Shown: positions 43,320 to 54,849, counted from the first letter of the stretch. The stretch is 64,000 nucleotides of DNA from Aphrocallistes beatrix (GCA_963281255.1 OY725494.1:1811934-1875933); one strand, 5' to 3'. The notes: generated from the sequence alone by a model not told the origin. A program made the numbers and translations.

Positions 43320-44774
43320 TAGGTATACTAAAATTTTCTATGTTAGAATCAATAAGATTAGCAATTCAGAAGCAAATTATAATTTAGTTGAATACTTATC
43401 TGTTAGATAATATAAATATCCTGAATAAAATAATAATTCTCAGTATTTACAAATATGACTGTTCTTAAAAAATGTGGTTATTTATTATTTAAATTTTATA
43501 TGTAGAAAATGTAGTTGGTTAAATACACCCGGCCATAAGTGTATCCCTGGTCTTCTTTTCAAGCCTTACTGTCAGGCCTTATATAGAGTAGGCTATGGTC
43601 TATCCTACGGTTATAATGGATATCACACGGAAAATCACCAAATTTGTCAATTTTTAAAATTTTGATGTGTAATGATGACATCATAACAGTGATGAGTCAT
43701 CATTTTTTAATGATAGTTGCATCATATGTGCGGGATATTAATATACACATTCTATTAAATTTCAGGCTTCTATCATCTAAAATTGCTGAGTTATAGTCGA
43801 AAAACTGAAATTTGTAATTATAAAAGGTGACAATGACGTCATAATTCCATGATGAGTCGACATTTTCGTCTGAACTCAGAACTTACTGGAGCCATAGCCA
43901 AAAGACTCCCACATGCCAAAAATCAGCTTTCTGTGCCTGGCAATTTCTCATATACCATATACACATAATAGTATACACATATACACACACATTTATCGAG
44001 TTTTAATTTATGTAGATATTGTCAATATGTCCCCCAAAAGGAGATTTCTCCTATAAGTCTCACTATACTCTATTACAACAAATTCTTTATCAATTAATTC
44101 TGGAACTATATCATTAATTTCTATATTCCTTCTTACTAGCACCTCAATATCTAACTTACTAGTACAAAACACAGTTGGTAAACTCACTGCTCAATAAACA
44201 ACATTGAAACCCAAATATCTATTTCATTAATTTTAGTGCTCTGTACCATTGTACCTAATACATGGAATATCACGTGCTTCAATTTTTTATCTATTACGTG
44301 CTTCATTCTTTTGTCAATAATAACGTTTGTCTAAATTATAACTAACCCGATGCATAATGTGCGCATTATAAGATGGAGAACTGTTGTCATATCCAAGTTT
44401 GACTCAAGATTGTTCACATACTCCCAACATATATTCCAATAATACATTATGTTAATCTTATTAAAGGGAATACATGTACTATGCATCATTGCCCAACTGT
44501 TTTCCATTTCAACTTGTGTAATATTTAACGCCTTGTGTAATACTAACTTATAAGTTAATACCACTTATTAAAAAAATTTGATATCTCAGCAATCCCATAA
44601 TCACTTTATAAAAGGATTAACAATTATCATATTTGCAAATGTCCCATGCATGAAAAAATGTGCTAATTGTTTCCTATTATTACATTATTTATCCAATAAT
44701 GTTTAAATTCAAATACGCATTTGTCATTTATTTCAACAATATGTTTAGCGAATCTATTTGTCCAATTTTCTCAT

Positions 44775-45130
44775 CATGGGATTATGACGTCATTGTCACC
44801 TTTTTAAAAATTAGAAATTTCAGTTTTTCGACTAGAACTCAGTCATTTTAGGTGATAGAAGGCAGAAATTTTAATGGAATGTGTATAATATTATATCTCA
44901 CATAAGATAGAACTATCATAAACTTTGTTATGATGTCATCGTTAAGCATAACAATTTGTTGACAAATTTGGTGATTTTTGGTGAGATATCGATTATAACA
45001 GTAGGACAGCCGTATTTTGAGATGTCTCCCTTACAATTAATCAATGTGACCCCAGGTGCCCAAAGGGCGCCTCCTGCGGACACAAAGTGTCCTCTATCCG
45101 CGCAGCGCAAGCATGCGAAGCGCGCATGTA
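44775..45130 (-). repeat. R1 copy, inverted, tail missing
   Basis: From TTATGACGTCATTGTCACC through CTGTTTTTCG-like and ATTTTTGGTGAGATATCGAT to the head GGCGCCTCCTGCGGACAC and GCGCAGCGCAAGCATGCG. The last 80 bp of the tail are absent. A 72-codon minus-strand frame spans head and body and ends near KITKFVN, as in other copies. Confidence 0.85.
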
Positions 45131-45639
45131 ACATATATTCTTCCAATCATCTAATTCAAGGACGGACTCTCCAGATCCCTGATTACTACAAGTAGAACAG
45201 GAAACATCTGAAATAAGCCTAAATCACTAGATTATTCTTATAGTATGGTGGAATTAGTTCGCACAAAAACTGGAAATAGTTCGACTTTCCAAAAAATCAA
45301 ATAGTTCGTAAAAAATCCGCAATTCTAACTATTTCCTTTTGAAAAGTCGAACCATTTCCGCATTACCATTCTTATTCCTTTTATAGAAAATCGTAAATCT
45401 AAACTGTCGAATTCAAACTCTTCATCTATAAATCTATAAACTTCGGTATACAGTGCTCTTACTACTTCATTACCATGTTTTTTAATTGAATTTTAAATCT
45501 TTTATCCAAGAGGTAAGTTTCGTTATTGAACTACAGTATGTCACACAAATATTTAAACTATAATAAATATTATAACAATCCATTTTTCTGGCTTAAGTGT
45601 ATTTTATTGAATCGGTTATCATTATTATGTGAGTAAATT

Positions 45640-46130
45640 TAAACCAAATTTAATCAGTGCCAGCATGTGCCCTTCTTTAAATTTTTTTTTGTTCTGACCT
45701 AAAGTTCTTGCTGATTTTGTAGTTTTCTCTTCTCTTAAGATAATGTTTTGATTGAAATATAGCTCTATTCTAAGGAACAAGTGTAAGATGCAGCGACAGT
45801 GTAGAAACTGGGTAGTTGAACTTATTTCAAATACTGAGCATTTAATTAGAGTTATAGCTAAATGGTGTGATGTATCTAAGAGGACTATCCCATTCCCAAA
45901 ATCTAGGCTCGCTAAAAGGGAAATTATGGAACATAGAAAGGGCCTGGTCAAAAGTGTAAATTTAATCGAAAAGATATGATCACTTTGTCTTTATCTATTA
46001 AAATAATCCCAGAGTCTCAATACGATAGAATGCTAACACTTTATACCCAGATGGCTGGAAGCTTCATGAGGACAATTCGAGTTTATATTTGAAATTCATT
46101 AGTCCAGTTGTAGATAAAATCCATATGATA
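45640..46130 (+). pseudogene. Tc1-like transposase scraps
   Basis: RNWVVELISNTEHLIRVIAK with WCDVSKRTI resembles the first helix-turn-helix of Tc1 transposases (near 45800-45890), followed by IMEHRKGLVK, the EHKKG box. TPDGWKLHEDNS near 46045 matches NPDGWIFQEDNS of the Tc1 copy at 1495. Most of the protein between and after these motifs is missing. This is an internally deleted, frameshifted relic. Confidence 0.6.
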
Positions 46131-46202
46131 ACTAGTGGATTTCTCTCTATTAAACTGCCACTTAGCTTAGTCATTAGTCTAGATACGAATTCTTCACAAC
46201 TA

Positions 46203-46560
46203 CACTAACCGGACAAAAGTATTTGTACATTACATTATTTTCCATAAAAATAATACAAATTGGTTATTTCATGAAGGGAGATATATTCAAACTCTAAAAT
46301 ATACTAAGATTCTGATTTAAGATTCGAATTTTGCACGTTCGGATTAGTGATTATTTGTGATTTTTAATACATTGCTCAATCCAATAAGTAAATGACACTC
46401 TGCTTGACGTTACTTATTACATAACATTTTGCCCGTCGAAATGTTTAATCGATAACAACAGTTGCTTTTAGTAAAGAATTTGAAAAAATGTCAATCGACA
46501 GATAGTGAGTGTAACTCCATTAGTGACCCGTGAAGCATTTGCGTGATATGTATCCTTAAC
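46203..46560. other. Tc1/mariner-like terminus, single end
   Basis: CACTAACCGGACAAAAGTATT resembles the CACTGCCTGAACAAAAGTAT terminus of the MITE family at 20662, and a TA precedes it closely. No inverted partner was found. The rest of the stretch is featureless. Confidence 0.4.
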
Positions 46561-46594
46561 CGAGTTTTGAACAATTTTTTTCATTTCATTCAAT

Positions 46595-47130
46595 CAAATT
46601 TCAAGTTTCGAGGGTGATATCTAACTTGTTTATGTGCATTGAGTTAGATCTAGACCCTATTGATCAATAAAATCTAAGCCAACAGTAATATCAAAAACCT
46701 GCAATATTATTGGTCAGCAGAGTTGAGTTTTGTCAACTTTCTTTATCTGAGCCAACCCAATTTCAAGTTTAGAGTTTGATTCTAACTTATTTAAATGCAG
46801 TAGCCAGTAAATGTGGTCTAATCCCATTTAGTAAACAAAAAGCAAACTGGTATTAGAACCCTATAATTTCATTGGTCTATTGAGTCAGATCTATTCCATA
46901 TTGACCGATTATGTTACATTTAAAACATTAAAACCCTGCAATTTTATTACTCAACACATATGTCACATTTTGAGGAAATACTGAACATATGAATAATCGT
47001 TACATTAGGCTATACGTATAGAGTGATTCTAACTTGTATATGTTCATTGAGTTATGTGAAATCCCTATTAATCAATAAAATCAAAACCAAATGTAAAGAG
47101 TAAATCCCTGGATTCTGATTGACTAATACA
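46595..47130. repeat. Degenerate tandem repeat, 3-4 units
   Basis: Blocks of the type TTTCAAGTTT, GATTCTAACTTGT, ATGTGCATTGAGTTA and CCCTATTGATCAATAAAATC recur at about 46600, 46760, 46900 and 47030, spaced 130-170 bp with many changes. ACCCTGCAATTTTATT and ACCTGCAATATTATTGG mark the unit ends. Non-coding, old. Confidence 0.55.
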
Positions 47131-47867
47131 TGTTGAAACCTTAGAATGTAGAATTGAGGACAAAATGGAGCGAGGTTAGAATCCGTGACCTAAGTTTTAG
47201 TGTTCCAACATCCATTACCCCACCCATGCAGGTGTATTCCTGTGTTCCTTATTTGATCAGCTTCACAGTTGTCTATTGTTTTATTTTGATAGGATAATTA
47301 TTCTGGTTCCTGCACTTGATTAAATGTAAATCGGTTAATCACTTTGAACGTAATTTTATATTCCTTTAGATGTGTATTATAGTTCTGAGCCAACTCAGAA
47401 TAAAACTGGTCCCTCCTACAGATTCTACGCATCAAATAACAATTATTTGAAGTTTTCTTGTTTTATGCTGAGGAAATAATGTGTTTTGAATTTGTTTAAT
47501 TCCACTTTTGTTCTACTTTTTAACAATGTACTATGGAATTTGCTCACTCATTTCCGATTAAGTCATTTTGGGCGGGGAAACATTAGAAATGTGAGGTCCC
47601 TGTGCTATTAATAGAATGGACCCCTAAGTGCTATAAATTGACCAACTTCCACTAAAAGTGGCAAGTATTTTTCATCGAGCAATTCTACTGAACACCTCCG
47701 TTTACTTCTTCACATTCTACAAAACACCTCATGTTTACTTCATATTGGTTCTTAATTATTTAGCATTTTAATGATCTTATTCCCCGATTTTTAATATTAT
47801 TCTCCAAATTTAATTTTCAATGGTAGCATTCCAATGTTCGAGACAATTACTGCAGTTCTTATCATAT

Positions 47868-48075
47868 ATAAGTGCGTTTCGCTTGCTTGCGCTGCGCGGC
47901 TGGCAGATACTTTGTGCCCGTCAGAGGCATCCTTTCCGCCCATAGGCTCAAATTGATTAATTATAAGGTAGACAATATGTCTAAATACGTCTCTCTTATT
48001 ATTATGGTCAATATAACTCAAAAAATCACAAAATTTGTCAATTTGTCAATTTTTGATACGTAATGATAACGTCTT
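47868..48075 (+). repeat. R1 head and partial body
   Basis: GTGCGTTTCGCTTGCTTGCG, then a mutated hairpin (GATACTTTGTGCCCGTCAG) and body to GATACGTAATGATAACGTC, truncated where retrotransposon sequence starts. Confidence 0.75.
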
Positions 48076-48249
48076 TTGTGGTTGTTATGGATCTTAATTG
48101 ATCTTAATTCTTTCACTTTTTAGCAAATTATTTTGTCCACATACTGAAAGTTGCCTTTATGTATCCCAATGTTATCTAAACTCATACTAAATTGCTGATT
48201 GGGTACTGGAGTACTGGGGAAGACGAAAGTAATTCTTTGAGTTTTTTAA

Positions 48250-50200
48250 AAACTACTTCCTTATTTTCCCATCTAAATTCAAATTCCTTTCCTAGTAGAT
48301 GATTTAAAGGTCAGCAAGAGATGCGAAATCGCGAATGTAGCGTCTATAAAAACTTGCCAATCCCAAAAATTGTTTAACCTTTTTTGGCATCTAGGGCGAA
48401 TCCAATTTCCGATTGTATCAGCCTTGGAAATTTCAGGTTCCATACCTGCTCCTGAAAATGTATGTCCCAAATAAATAACTTTGTCTTTCCCAACATCGCA
48501 TTTTCTGCCTCTTTAAATGAGATTGTATTTCCTTAACCTGTCAAATACAGCACGTAAAGCTGCTTTATGTGTTCCTATATCTGGTGAAAAGACAAGAATA
48601 TCATCAATGAAATTATCATTGTTTTTCTCTATACCACGGAGTACTACATCCATTATCCGTTGGAATGCACTCGATCCTCCAGTAACTCCGAAGGGTAAAA
48701 CATTGAACTCCTAACTCCGAAGGGTAAAACATTGAACTCCTAAACTCCCATTCCTGGACCGGGCAAGAAAGCTGTTTTTTCTCGATCACATTCTAGAACC
48801 GGTATCCGCCAATATCTAGAATTAAGATCTAATTTCGTAAAATATTTCATTCCAAATAATTTATCCTGTGCTTGATCCGGAAGTGGAAGTGGGTAAGCAT
48901 CCTTTTGTGTTACTTTATTTAGTGATCTATAGTCGATACAAAAACGTAGAGAACCGTCCTTTTTATGGACTATTACTGGAGGAGACAGCCAAGAACTACT
49001 CGAGACTCTAATTATTTCCTTCTTAACATTTCTTCGATCTGCAAGCTAACATCTTTTTGGTAGGCTTGTGGGACCATTCGTGGTGGGTTTCTAACTGCGT
49101 GATGTTGTCCAGTTTTATTTGAAATTCTTCTACCTTTGCAACGCCAGGAATTGAAGAAAACAAATATTGGTATCACAGATGATATCCTGAAACTCTTGGG
49201 GTACAATGGGCTATTCAATTTCTGGTTTGCTTCTATAATCAAGAACTATTCCACAACATTCCCAATCATCACCATTATTTGTGTCGTGATCTGTATTATT
49301 AATTGTTAAGAGACGGTTATCGTACAGATAGATCCATATGGACTGGACAATTTCGGGTTGTATTATCTTGAAATGATCCCATTTTCCAATTTGAATGAAC
49401 TCCCTCACCTTTGTATATATCAGACATCTCAATTGTCCCTATTTTTGGCCGTCCACAACTTTTCGGTTGAAGTCTAAATAAACTTGATTTCTAGCCAGGA
49501 AATCTACTCCAAGTATACAATCCTCTACCAGAGGCGTGGTAACAAAGAAATCTTGTGAGCATTCTAAGGTAACAATTGATATGTCCAAACATACTCAGCC
49601 AACAGATTCATCTTGTTTCCAGTTGCTGTCAGCAATTTCTTACTGTCAACTCCTTTCCTAACCACGTTTGAACACTTCCTGAAAATGTTGTTTGATATAA
49701 GACTAACATTCGCGCCACTATCAAGTAAAGCATGATATTGAACACCCCCTACTTCAATTACTATCTTGGGGGTTTTCGTTGACTTGCACAGCAACACATG
49801 GTCCTGATGGGATCGAATTGATGGTGTATCAGTTTCAGAAATAAAATGAGGAATTTCTTTATAATGTTGAGATTGAGTCATCGTTTCTAAATCTGGGGTT
49901 TCGCCTCGACTCTCCCGGCGAACCCCTTCTAGTTTAAAGCACTTCCTGTTGGAGGCTTAGGACAATTTCTCATCGTATGTCCCATTTGACAACAATTGTA
50001 ACACCTCATTCTAAGAGTATTTGTGCATTCCTTTGCTACATGTCCTTCACCACCACAAACAAAACATCTAATAGTTCTTTGTTAACTTCCCCTATTAGGA
50101 TAAGTTCGTTCATATCCTCTTTTAGTGACTTTGTTCCCCTCGGGTCTTCTTCTTGAATCCATTCTCCAGCTCTTACCACGTCCTTCGAGAGCACATACGG
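48250..50200 (-). pseudogene. Ty3/gypsy-like retrotransposon gag-pol remnant
   Basis: Minus-strand pieces in gag-pol order. Two CCHC zinc knuckles (CFVCGGEGHVAKEC and CYNCCQMGHTMRNC, 50066-49960). An aspartic protease frame (49881-49564) with ALLDSGANVSLIS. Then reverse transcriptase pieces (49060-48250): VIVHKKDGSLRFCIDYRSLN, YFTKLDLNSRYWRI, FNVLPFGVTGGSSAFQRIM, the catalytic FIDDILVFS, and VIYLGHTFSGAGMEP. A 29-bp tandem duplication (TAACTCCGAAGGGTAAAAC at 48683 and 48712) disrupts the frame. RNase H, integrase and long terminal repeats are missing. It borders R1 on one side and a truncated hAT on the other. Confidence 0.88.
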
Positions 50201-50229
50201 TTTTTATAAGGTGTTATCTGAGGGCTCGA

Positions 50230-51466
50230 TGAAACCAAATTTTCTAAAATGCTATTTAAGCGAATGCCGCACCCTGATCTTGCAGATAAAGATATCGATT
50301 TCTTTAAATACAAAGAGGGGACTTCAAGGAAGAAATCATATTTTGTCATTGCTTTGAGACAACTACAAAAGGAGAAGATATCTTCCAGCTGGTCTCTGAT
50401 TATTTCGAAAGAATGGGACTATCCTGGAAGAATGTTTCTGCTTGCACAACAGATGGCGCACCTGCTTTGCCTGGAATTCATTCGGGATTTCGAGCCCGAG
50501 TAAAGAGAGTCAATCCAGTTTCGAAACATAATCACTGTATGATCCACCGATATGCTCTTGCATCTAAAACACTTCCATCCGATCTAAAACTTGTTCTTGA
50601 CGATATTGTAACCATGGTCAATTTTATCAAGTCCATCGCTCTGAATACACGTGTGTTCTGCCTATTGTGCCAAGAAATAGATATTGACCATGAGAATTTG
50701 ATGTTCTATACTGAAGTTCGTTGGCTGTCGCGAGGGAACATGCTCTCTCGAGTAAGTTCACTGAAAAACCAATTGCTTGAATACTTTGAAGGCGATTGGA
50801 AAGAGAAGTCAAAATTATTTTTTTGCAAACTCTCAGATAAAGAATGGCTGAAAAAACTCGCATAGTTAAATGAAATCCTCACCGCATCAACTTGCTCAAC
50901 AAATCCCTTCAAGGACGGTTTACTACCACTGATTGATTTTATGGACTAGATTCGGGCATTTATTATGAAATTAGAACTCTGGGAAGCTAGAGTAAGGGTG
51001 GGAAAGTTCGACTTTTTTGAAAACTTGTCAGCAGCTCTTGAAGATGGAAATACTACAGATCAGAGTATATGTGCTCTAGTAAAGGCTCATCTCTCCGCAT
51101 TGCGTATTGATTTCAGAATTACTTCCCATATCTGAGCGAACTGGACATGAAAATGATTCGAAATCAATTTAGCTTCGATGTAAGTTCTATAGTAGACAGA
51201 GTCCAAGAGGAATTTGTGGAATTAATCAATCATTCTAATGCCCGAGATAAGTTTGAAATATTGCACTCACCAAGTTCTGGTGCGAAATGAGCGTGATATA
51301 TCCCAACGTGGCTGAAATAGCAGTAAAACCCCTGTTGATGTTTCCCAGCACTTACCTTTGTGAGCAAGGATTTTCATCGCTCTTACTAATTAAGAAAATT
51401 CGAGCGCGGATATCAGTTGAAGTTGATCTCCGTCTTGCCCTTACAAAAAACTGTGCCACGAATTGA
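50230..51466 (+). pseudogene. hAT transposase, ZBED5-like, N-terminus missing
   Basis: The readable part begins before WKNVSACTTDGAPALPGIHS, the block with the second catalytic Asp region (CTDGAPAM in ZBED5-type hATs). It continues HNHCMIHRYALASKTLPSDL, FIKSIALNTRVFCLLCQEI, FYTEVRWLSRGNMLSRV. A stop follows at 50865. Further frames reach the C-terminal dimerisation region AVKPLLMFPSTYLCEQGFSS and RISVEVDLRLALTKN, ending at 51466. BED finger and first Asp are lost with the 5' end. At least three frameshifts or stops. Confidence 0.85.
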
Positions 51467-51682
51467 TAGCCTATTGTGCAAAATGCATGAACATCCTTCT
51501 CATTAATTAATTTTGTGTGATATTACTAGATTAAGAAAACAAGTACTACATTCTGCACTACTGGGTTAAAGGGATTGTAAACATAATATTTACAATGTAA
51601 GGTTGTAGGCCTTTTAAGGGGTACAAGACACATAGGATCCTGCTTGAAGGGTACGCAATGAGAAAAAGTTTGAGAACCGCTG
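50230..51682 (+). mobile_element. hAT element, 5' truncated
   Basis: The right terminus AGTTTGAGAACCGCTG at 51682 is the usual hAT form (CAGCGGTTCTCAAACT read inward). The left terminus is missing; transposase sequence begins abruptly at the gypsy border near 50220. Confidence 0.75.
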
Positions 51683-52171
51683 ACATAGATTGACTAATCA
51701 CAGTGATGTATCTTAATGGTGCATTTACATTCCTTTCGATTAATGCTTGCGTCGAATCATTTGTATGTTGCAATATCAAAAAGTTGGTCATATTCTTGAG
51801 GCTCATTAAAATAACTGATAAGTATTTCGGTTTATTATCGAAGTGTTAGTTAGACTTTTGACAAAGGCAATATATCTTTAACCTCTAGTAGTGATACTTG
51901 TGCTAGATATTGTTGGAATATCTGTCCTCTGCAAAAGTAATTGGTTCGCAGTCGAATGTTGACTTGTTTTACTTGGTTAGAACCATTCGGTAAATGGTAT
52001 GAATTAGCAATATTGCGGATTGTAGGAAGTTGTCGTGGAGGTAAAGGATATGAAACGCAAACAATGTTTCAGTCTTACTTCGCAAAGTAATTTTTTGAGA
52101 CTAATAATTGATAAACTTATCCTTATAATCAAACAATAATCCTTACTATTAAAACTCGATTAATGTAAATA

Positions 52172-52576
52172 CACTACCTGAACAGAAGTATTCTTACACC
52201 CCATAATTCCCCATACAAATAGTTATAATACTGATTTATTTAGCGAGTCAATGTATTTAATTGGTAAGAGATACACTTAATTTGACTTCAAATTCGAATT
52301 CTACACATTCAAATTAGCCATTTTATAAGTTAACTTAATTACTCTTCTTCAAGATTAAGTATTTTCAGCATTTGATTTCCTATGCCACATGTCACGAGTG
52401 ATCACCATTGTATATGATGGCATTGGTGGTATGAGGTGGCACAGTTTGAAAATTTTAACCATGTGGGAGTGTAAACAAGTTGAAAGATTACATACTTTTA
52501 CTCGCTAAATAAATCAATATTATAACTATTTGTATGGGGAATTATGGGGTGTACGAATACTTTTGTTCAGGCAGTG
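52172..52576. mobile_element. Tc1/mariner-type MITE, 405 bp, TA duplication
   Basis: CACTACCTGAACAGAAGTAT to ATACTTTTGTTCAGGCAGTG, with TA at 52577-52578. Same family as 20662 and 59311, but the centre is inverted relative to those copies: GATTAAGTATTTTCAGCATTTG and ATCACCATTGTATATGATGG run in the opposite order. It is about 70 bp shorter. Confidence 0.82.
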
Positions 52577-52611
52577 TATATGTATATATAGTTGTACGTA
52601 TATATAGTATC

Positions 52612-53170
52612 TGTAACGAATTGATTGAAAAAACTGCCATGCGCAGAGAGCTGATTTTTGGCATGCGGGAGTCTTTTGGCTATGGCTCCACTAAGTTCTG
52701 ACCTCAGACCAAAATGTCGGATGTTTTCTCCCTTATAATTAATCAATGTGCCCCCAAGCCTGAGCTCAGAAGAAAATGTCGACTCATCATCGAATTATGA
52801 CGTCATTGTCACCTTTTTTTATAAACAGAAATTTCAGTTTTTCGACCATGACTCAGCCTTTTTAAGTGATGGAAGGCTGAAATTTTAATAGAATGTGTAT
52901 ATTAATATCCCGCACATATGATGCAACTATCATCAAAAAATGATGACTCATCACTCTGTTATGACGTCATCATTACGCATCAATATTTTAAAAATTGACA
53001 AATTTTGTGATTTTTCTTGCGATATCGATTATAACAATAAGACAGACGTATTTAGAGATGTTATCTCCCTTATAATTAATTAATGTGAATTCAGGGCCCA
53101 AAAGGCCCCTCCAGCGGACACAAAGTGTCCGTCAGCCACATAGCGTAAGCAATCGATGCGCGTTTGTAGT
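52612..53170 (-). repeat. R1 copy, inverted, with internal duplication
   Basis: From the tail (TCTGTAACGAATTGATTG, GGCATGCGGGAGTCTTTTGG) to the head (GCGGACACAAAGTGTCCG). Near 52715-52755 a scrap of head-side sequence (CTCCCTTATAATTAATCAAT) is inserted in the tail region, followed by a repeat of CTGAGCTCAGAAG. Contains TGACGTCA twice and TGACTCATCAC. Confidence 0.85.
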
Positions 53171-53472
53171 TTTTGATCTCCTAGAATGAGAGATGTGTCA
53201 AGGAATCCTGACAACAGGATACTGAAATTGTGACGATTATCCTAAGAGTTAATCAACTAAGCAAGAGGAATTTCTGAATTCAGCTACCCATTTTCAATCC
53301 ACATTCTTGACTACATATCAAATCCATCCAGGACGAATTGAAATCTGAACCTGAATAACATCAATTTCAGTTTCCATTGAAAAGATTTGGAATGTGCCTA
53401 CATTCCATTCACCAAAGTGGTGTGAACCAGATTGCTGGAAATTCAATACTGAATCAGTGATCATTTACAATG

Positions 53473-53760
53473 TTAATAGATTTGATCATTTTTATGAACT
53501 TTTGGGTTGTGACATGAACATGGCATGAACTTTTGACTTGTGGCATGAATATGGCATGAACATTTACTTTTATCATGAATTTGGCGTAAACATTTACTTT
53601 TGACATAAACATGACAAAATCCTTTTTTGATTTGACTTGAACATGGAATTAACATGGCATGAACGTTTGAGGTTTGGCAAGAACTTAGCAAGAACATGTA
53701 ATGCTGTATTGCAAGAAGGTAGCATGAACATTTGAAGGCATGTGGCATGAACATGCTAAG
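53473..53760. repeat. Degenerate TGGCATGAACAT minisatellite
   Basis: Variants of TGGCATGAACATTT recur at irregular 20-30-bp spacing (near 53520, 53545, 53555, 53660, 53730 and 53745). The minus-strand open frame with repeated HVHA/SCHIHA-like residues is a product of this repeat. Confidence 0.8.
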
Positions 53761-53899
53761 CAGCCATCTGGCAACATTGATTAGACTTCTGCGGAAATTA
53801 TAGATTTTTTAGATTTACTCCTTTGATAAGACAGATGGCTCTTTGAAAATATTTCGCGACCTATAGTGGTAATGATAAACGATCGTACATACTTTAATA

Positions 53900-54161
53900 C
53901 AAGGGTGCTCAAACTATGGCCCGCGGATAATTCGCTTGTTTCCATTATTTATATATATATACAGTAGATTGACGTGCTTCAATCGTCACAGATAATAATT
54001 GTTTTTTCTAAACACCATATAGAAATAATTATAGATACTCTACAAATGTATTGCTTGAAAATTGATTAAACTAAAGCCAGAGGCGATCTATGATTTGTGG
54101 CCCGTAAGGCGGAGCCTAATTTTTAATGTGGCTCGTAGATTTAAAAGTTTGAGCACTCCTG
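53900..54161. mobile_element. hAT-like MITE, 262 bp, perfect 8-bp TSD
   Basis: CAAGGGTGCTCAAACTATGG and (right) AAAAGTTTGAGCACTCCTG are inverted termini of the classic hAT type. TGGCCCGCGG and GTGGCCCGTAAGGCGGAGCC lie inside. CTTTAATA is duplicated exactly at 53892-53899 and 54162-54169. It lies 370 bp before the last PSMB4 exon. Confidence 0.9.
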
Positions 54162-54531
54162 CTTTAATAGGTAGAAAGGCAACTTTAAGTAAGTGAGACT
54201 ACGAAAGGATTAGAGAGAAAAGGTCTTTTTCAGATTACCCTAATAAACAAATATATAGTAGATGTTAGATATTGTGATAGTGACGGGGGCAGGGAATCTT
54301 TGGTAAATTATCACTTTATCCAATAAAATCAGTTGGAATGTCATGGACTGGGGCACCTCAAACCCGACAAAATTATCATATATCCAATATCTACTGTATA
54401 CACATTAATATAGTTTTAATATTAAGGATATTATTGCAAGGCTGTACAAAGACTGCTCCTAATCCAATAAAACACCTTGTTTAATCCCGATTGTATTTTG
54501 TCTTCTGTTTTTCTTGAATATTTCTATTTAG

Positions 54532-54813
54532 ATTGGACTCTCTTATGAAGATAATTGTGTTGCTACTGGTTTGGGTTCTTACATGGCTAAACCTTTATTG
54601 CGAGAAAGGCTTAATTATTTTGGCAATAGTTTAGTTGAATCTCAGGGATATTCTATTTTAACTGAATGTATGAAGGTTCTATTCTATAGAGATGGGAGGG
54701 CTTTTCCAAAATTTCAATTTGCAGTTGTGAACAATAAAGGAATTGAGATTAAGGATCCTGTTGAATGTTATGGCACTTGGGATGTTGCTAAATACGTTCT
54801 TGGATACGACTAA
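54532..54813 (+). CDS. PSMB4: PSMB4 exon 3 and stop
   Basis: Acceptor TTTCTATTTAG at 54531, phase 0, giving SYIDM joined to IGLSYEDNCVATGLGSYMAK. Human PSMB4 has [25 protein letters not shown] here. The exon continues through PLLRERL, SILTECMKVLFYRDGRAFPK (human RCMRVLYYRDARSYNRF), FQFAVVNNKGIEIKDP and the terminal TWDVAKYVLGYD, stop TAA. It holds the last strands and helices of the Ntn fold and the short C-terminal tail that in beta7 contacts the opposite ring. With exons 1 and 2 the CDS is 786 bp. No frameshift, stop or missing conserved block is present, so the gene appears functional despite the introns. Confidence 0.95.
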   Translation: MGLSYEDNCVATGLGSYMAKPLLRERLNYFGNSLVESQGYSILTECMKVLFYRDGRAFPKFQFAVVNNKGIEIKDPVECYGTWDVAKYVLGYD

Positions 54814-54849
54814 TTCCAGAAAATACTTTACATTCATACAAACTATGGA

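Larger units (their letters stand above)
40603..43597 (-). mobile_element. P-superfamily element, 2995 bp, 7-bp TSD
   Basis: The ends CATAGCCTACTCTATATAAGG and (right, + strand) CCTTATATAGAGTAGGCTATG are perfect over about 20 bp and similar over about 60 bp. The exact duplication GTCTATC lies at 40596-40602 and 43598-43604. It encodes the most complete P-type transposase in the window, on the minus strand. A (CT)n run lies at 40936-40972 near the left side. Confidence 0.93.
40477..43950 (+). repeat. R1 copy split by a P element
   Basis: Head and first body part at 40477-40602 (GCGCTTCGCTTGCTTGCG, GGGCGCCCTTTGGGCGCC, a perfect palindrome). The rest is at 43598-43950 (TTATAATGGATATCAC, TGAGTCATCATTTTTTAATG, TGACGTCATAATTCC, tail CCACATGCCAAAAATCAGC). 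The two join cleanly at the 7-bp duplication GTCTATC. Confidence 0.85.
13943..54531 (+). other. PSMB4: PSMB4 intron 2 (40,589 bp)
   Basis: Donor ATG|GTGAGT at 13942/13943. Acceptor TTTCTATTTAG ending at 54531, phase 0. It carries most of the mobile elements in the window. I found no host exon in it. Stretches where I see nothing recognisable: 17731-18244, 19800-20080, 20280-20660, 21141-21299, 29060-29820 (short minus-strand open frames, none recognised), 31230-31645, 33960-34815, 36830-37225, 39640-40476, 43966-44770, 45190-45640, 47140-47860, 51690-52170, 53171-53470 and 54170-54531. Confidence 0.9.

Noticed and set aside
45625-45951. A 108-codon minus-strand frame
   Set aside because: It is antisense to Tc1-like motifs on the + strand (helix-turn-helix and EHRKG box), has no motif of its own, and is probably a shadow.
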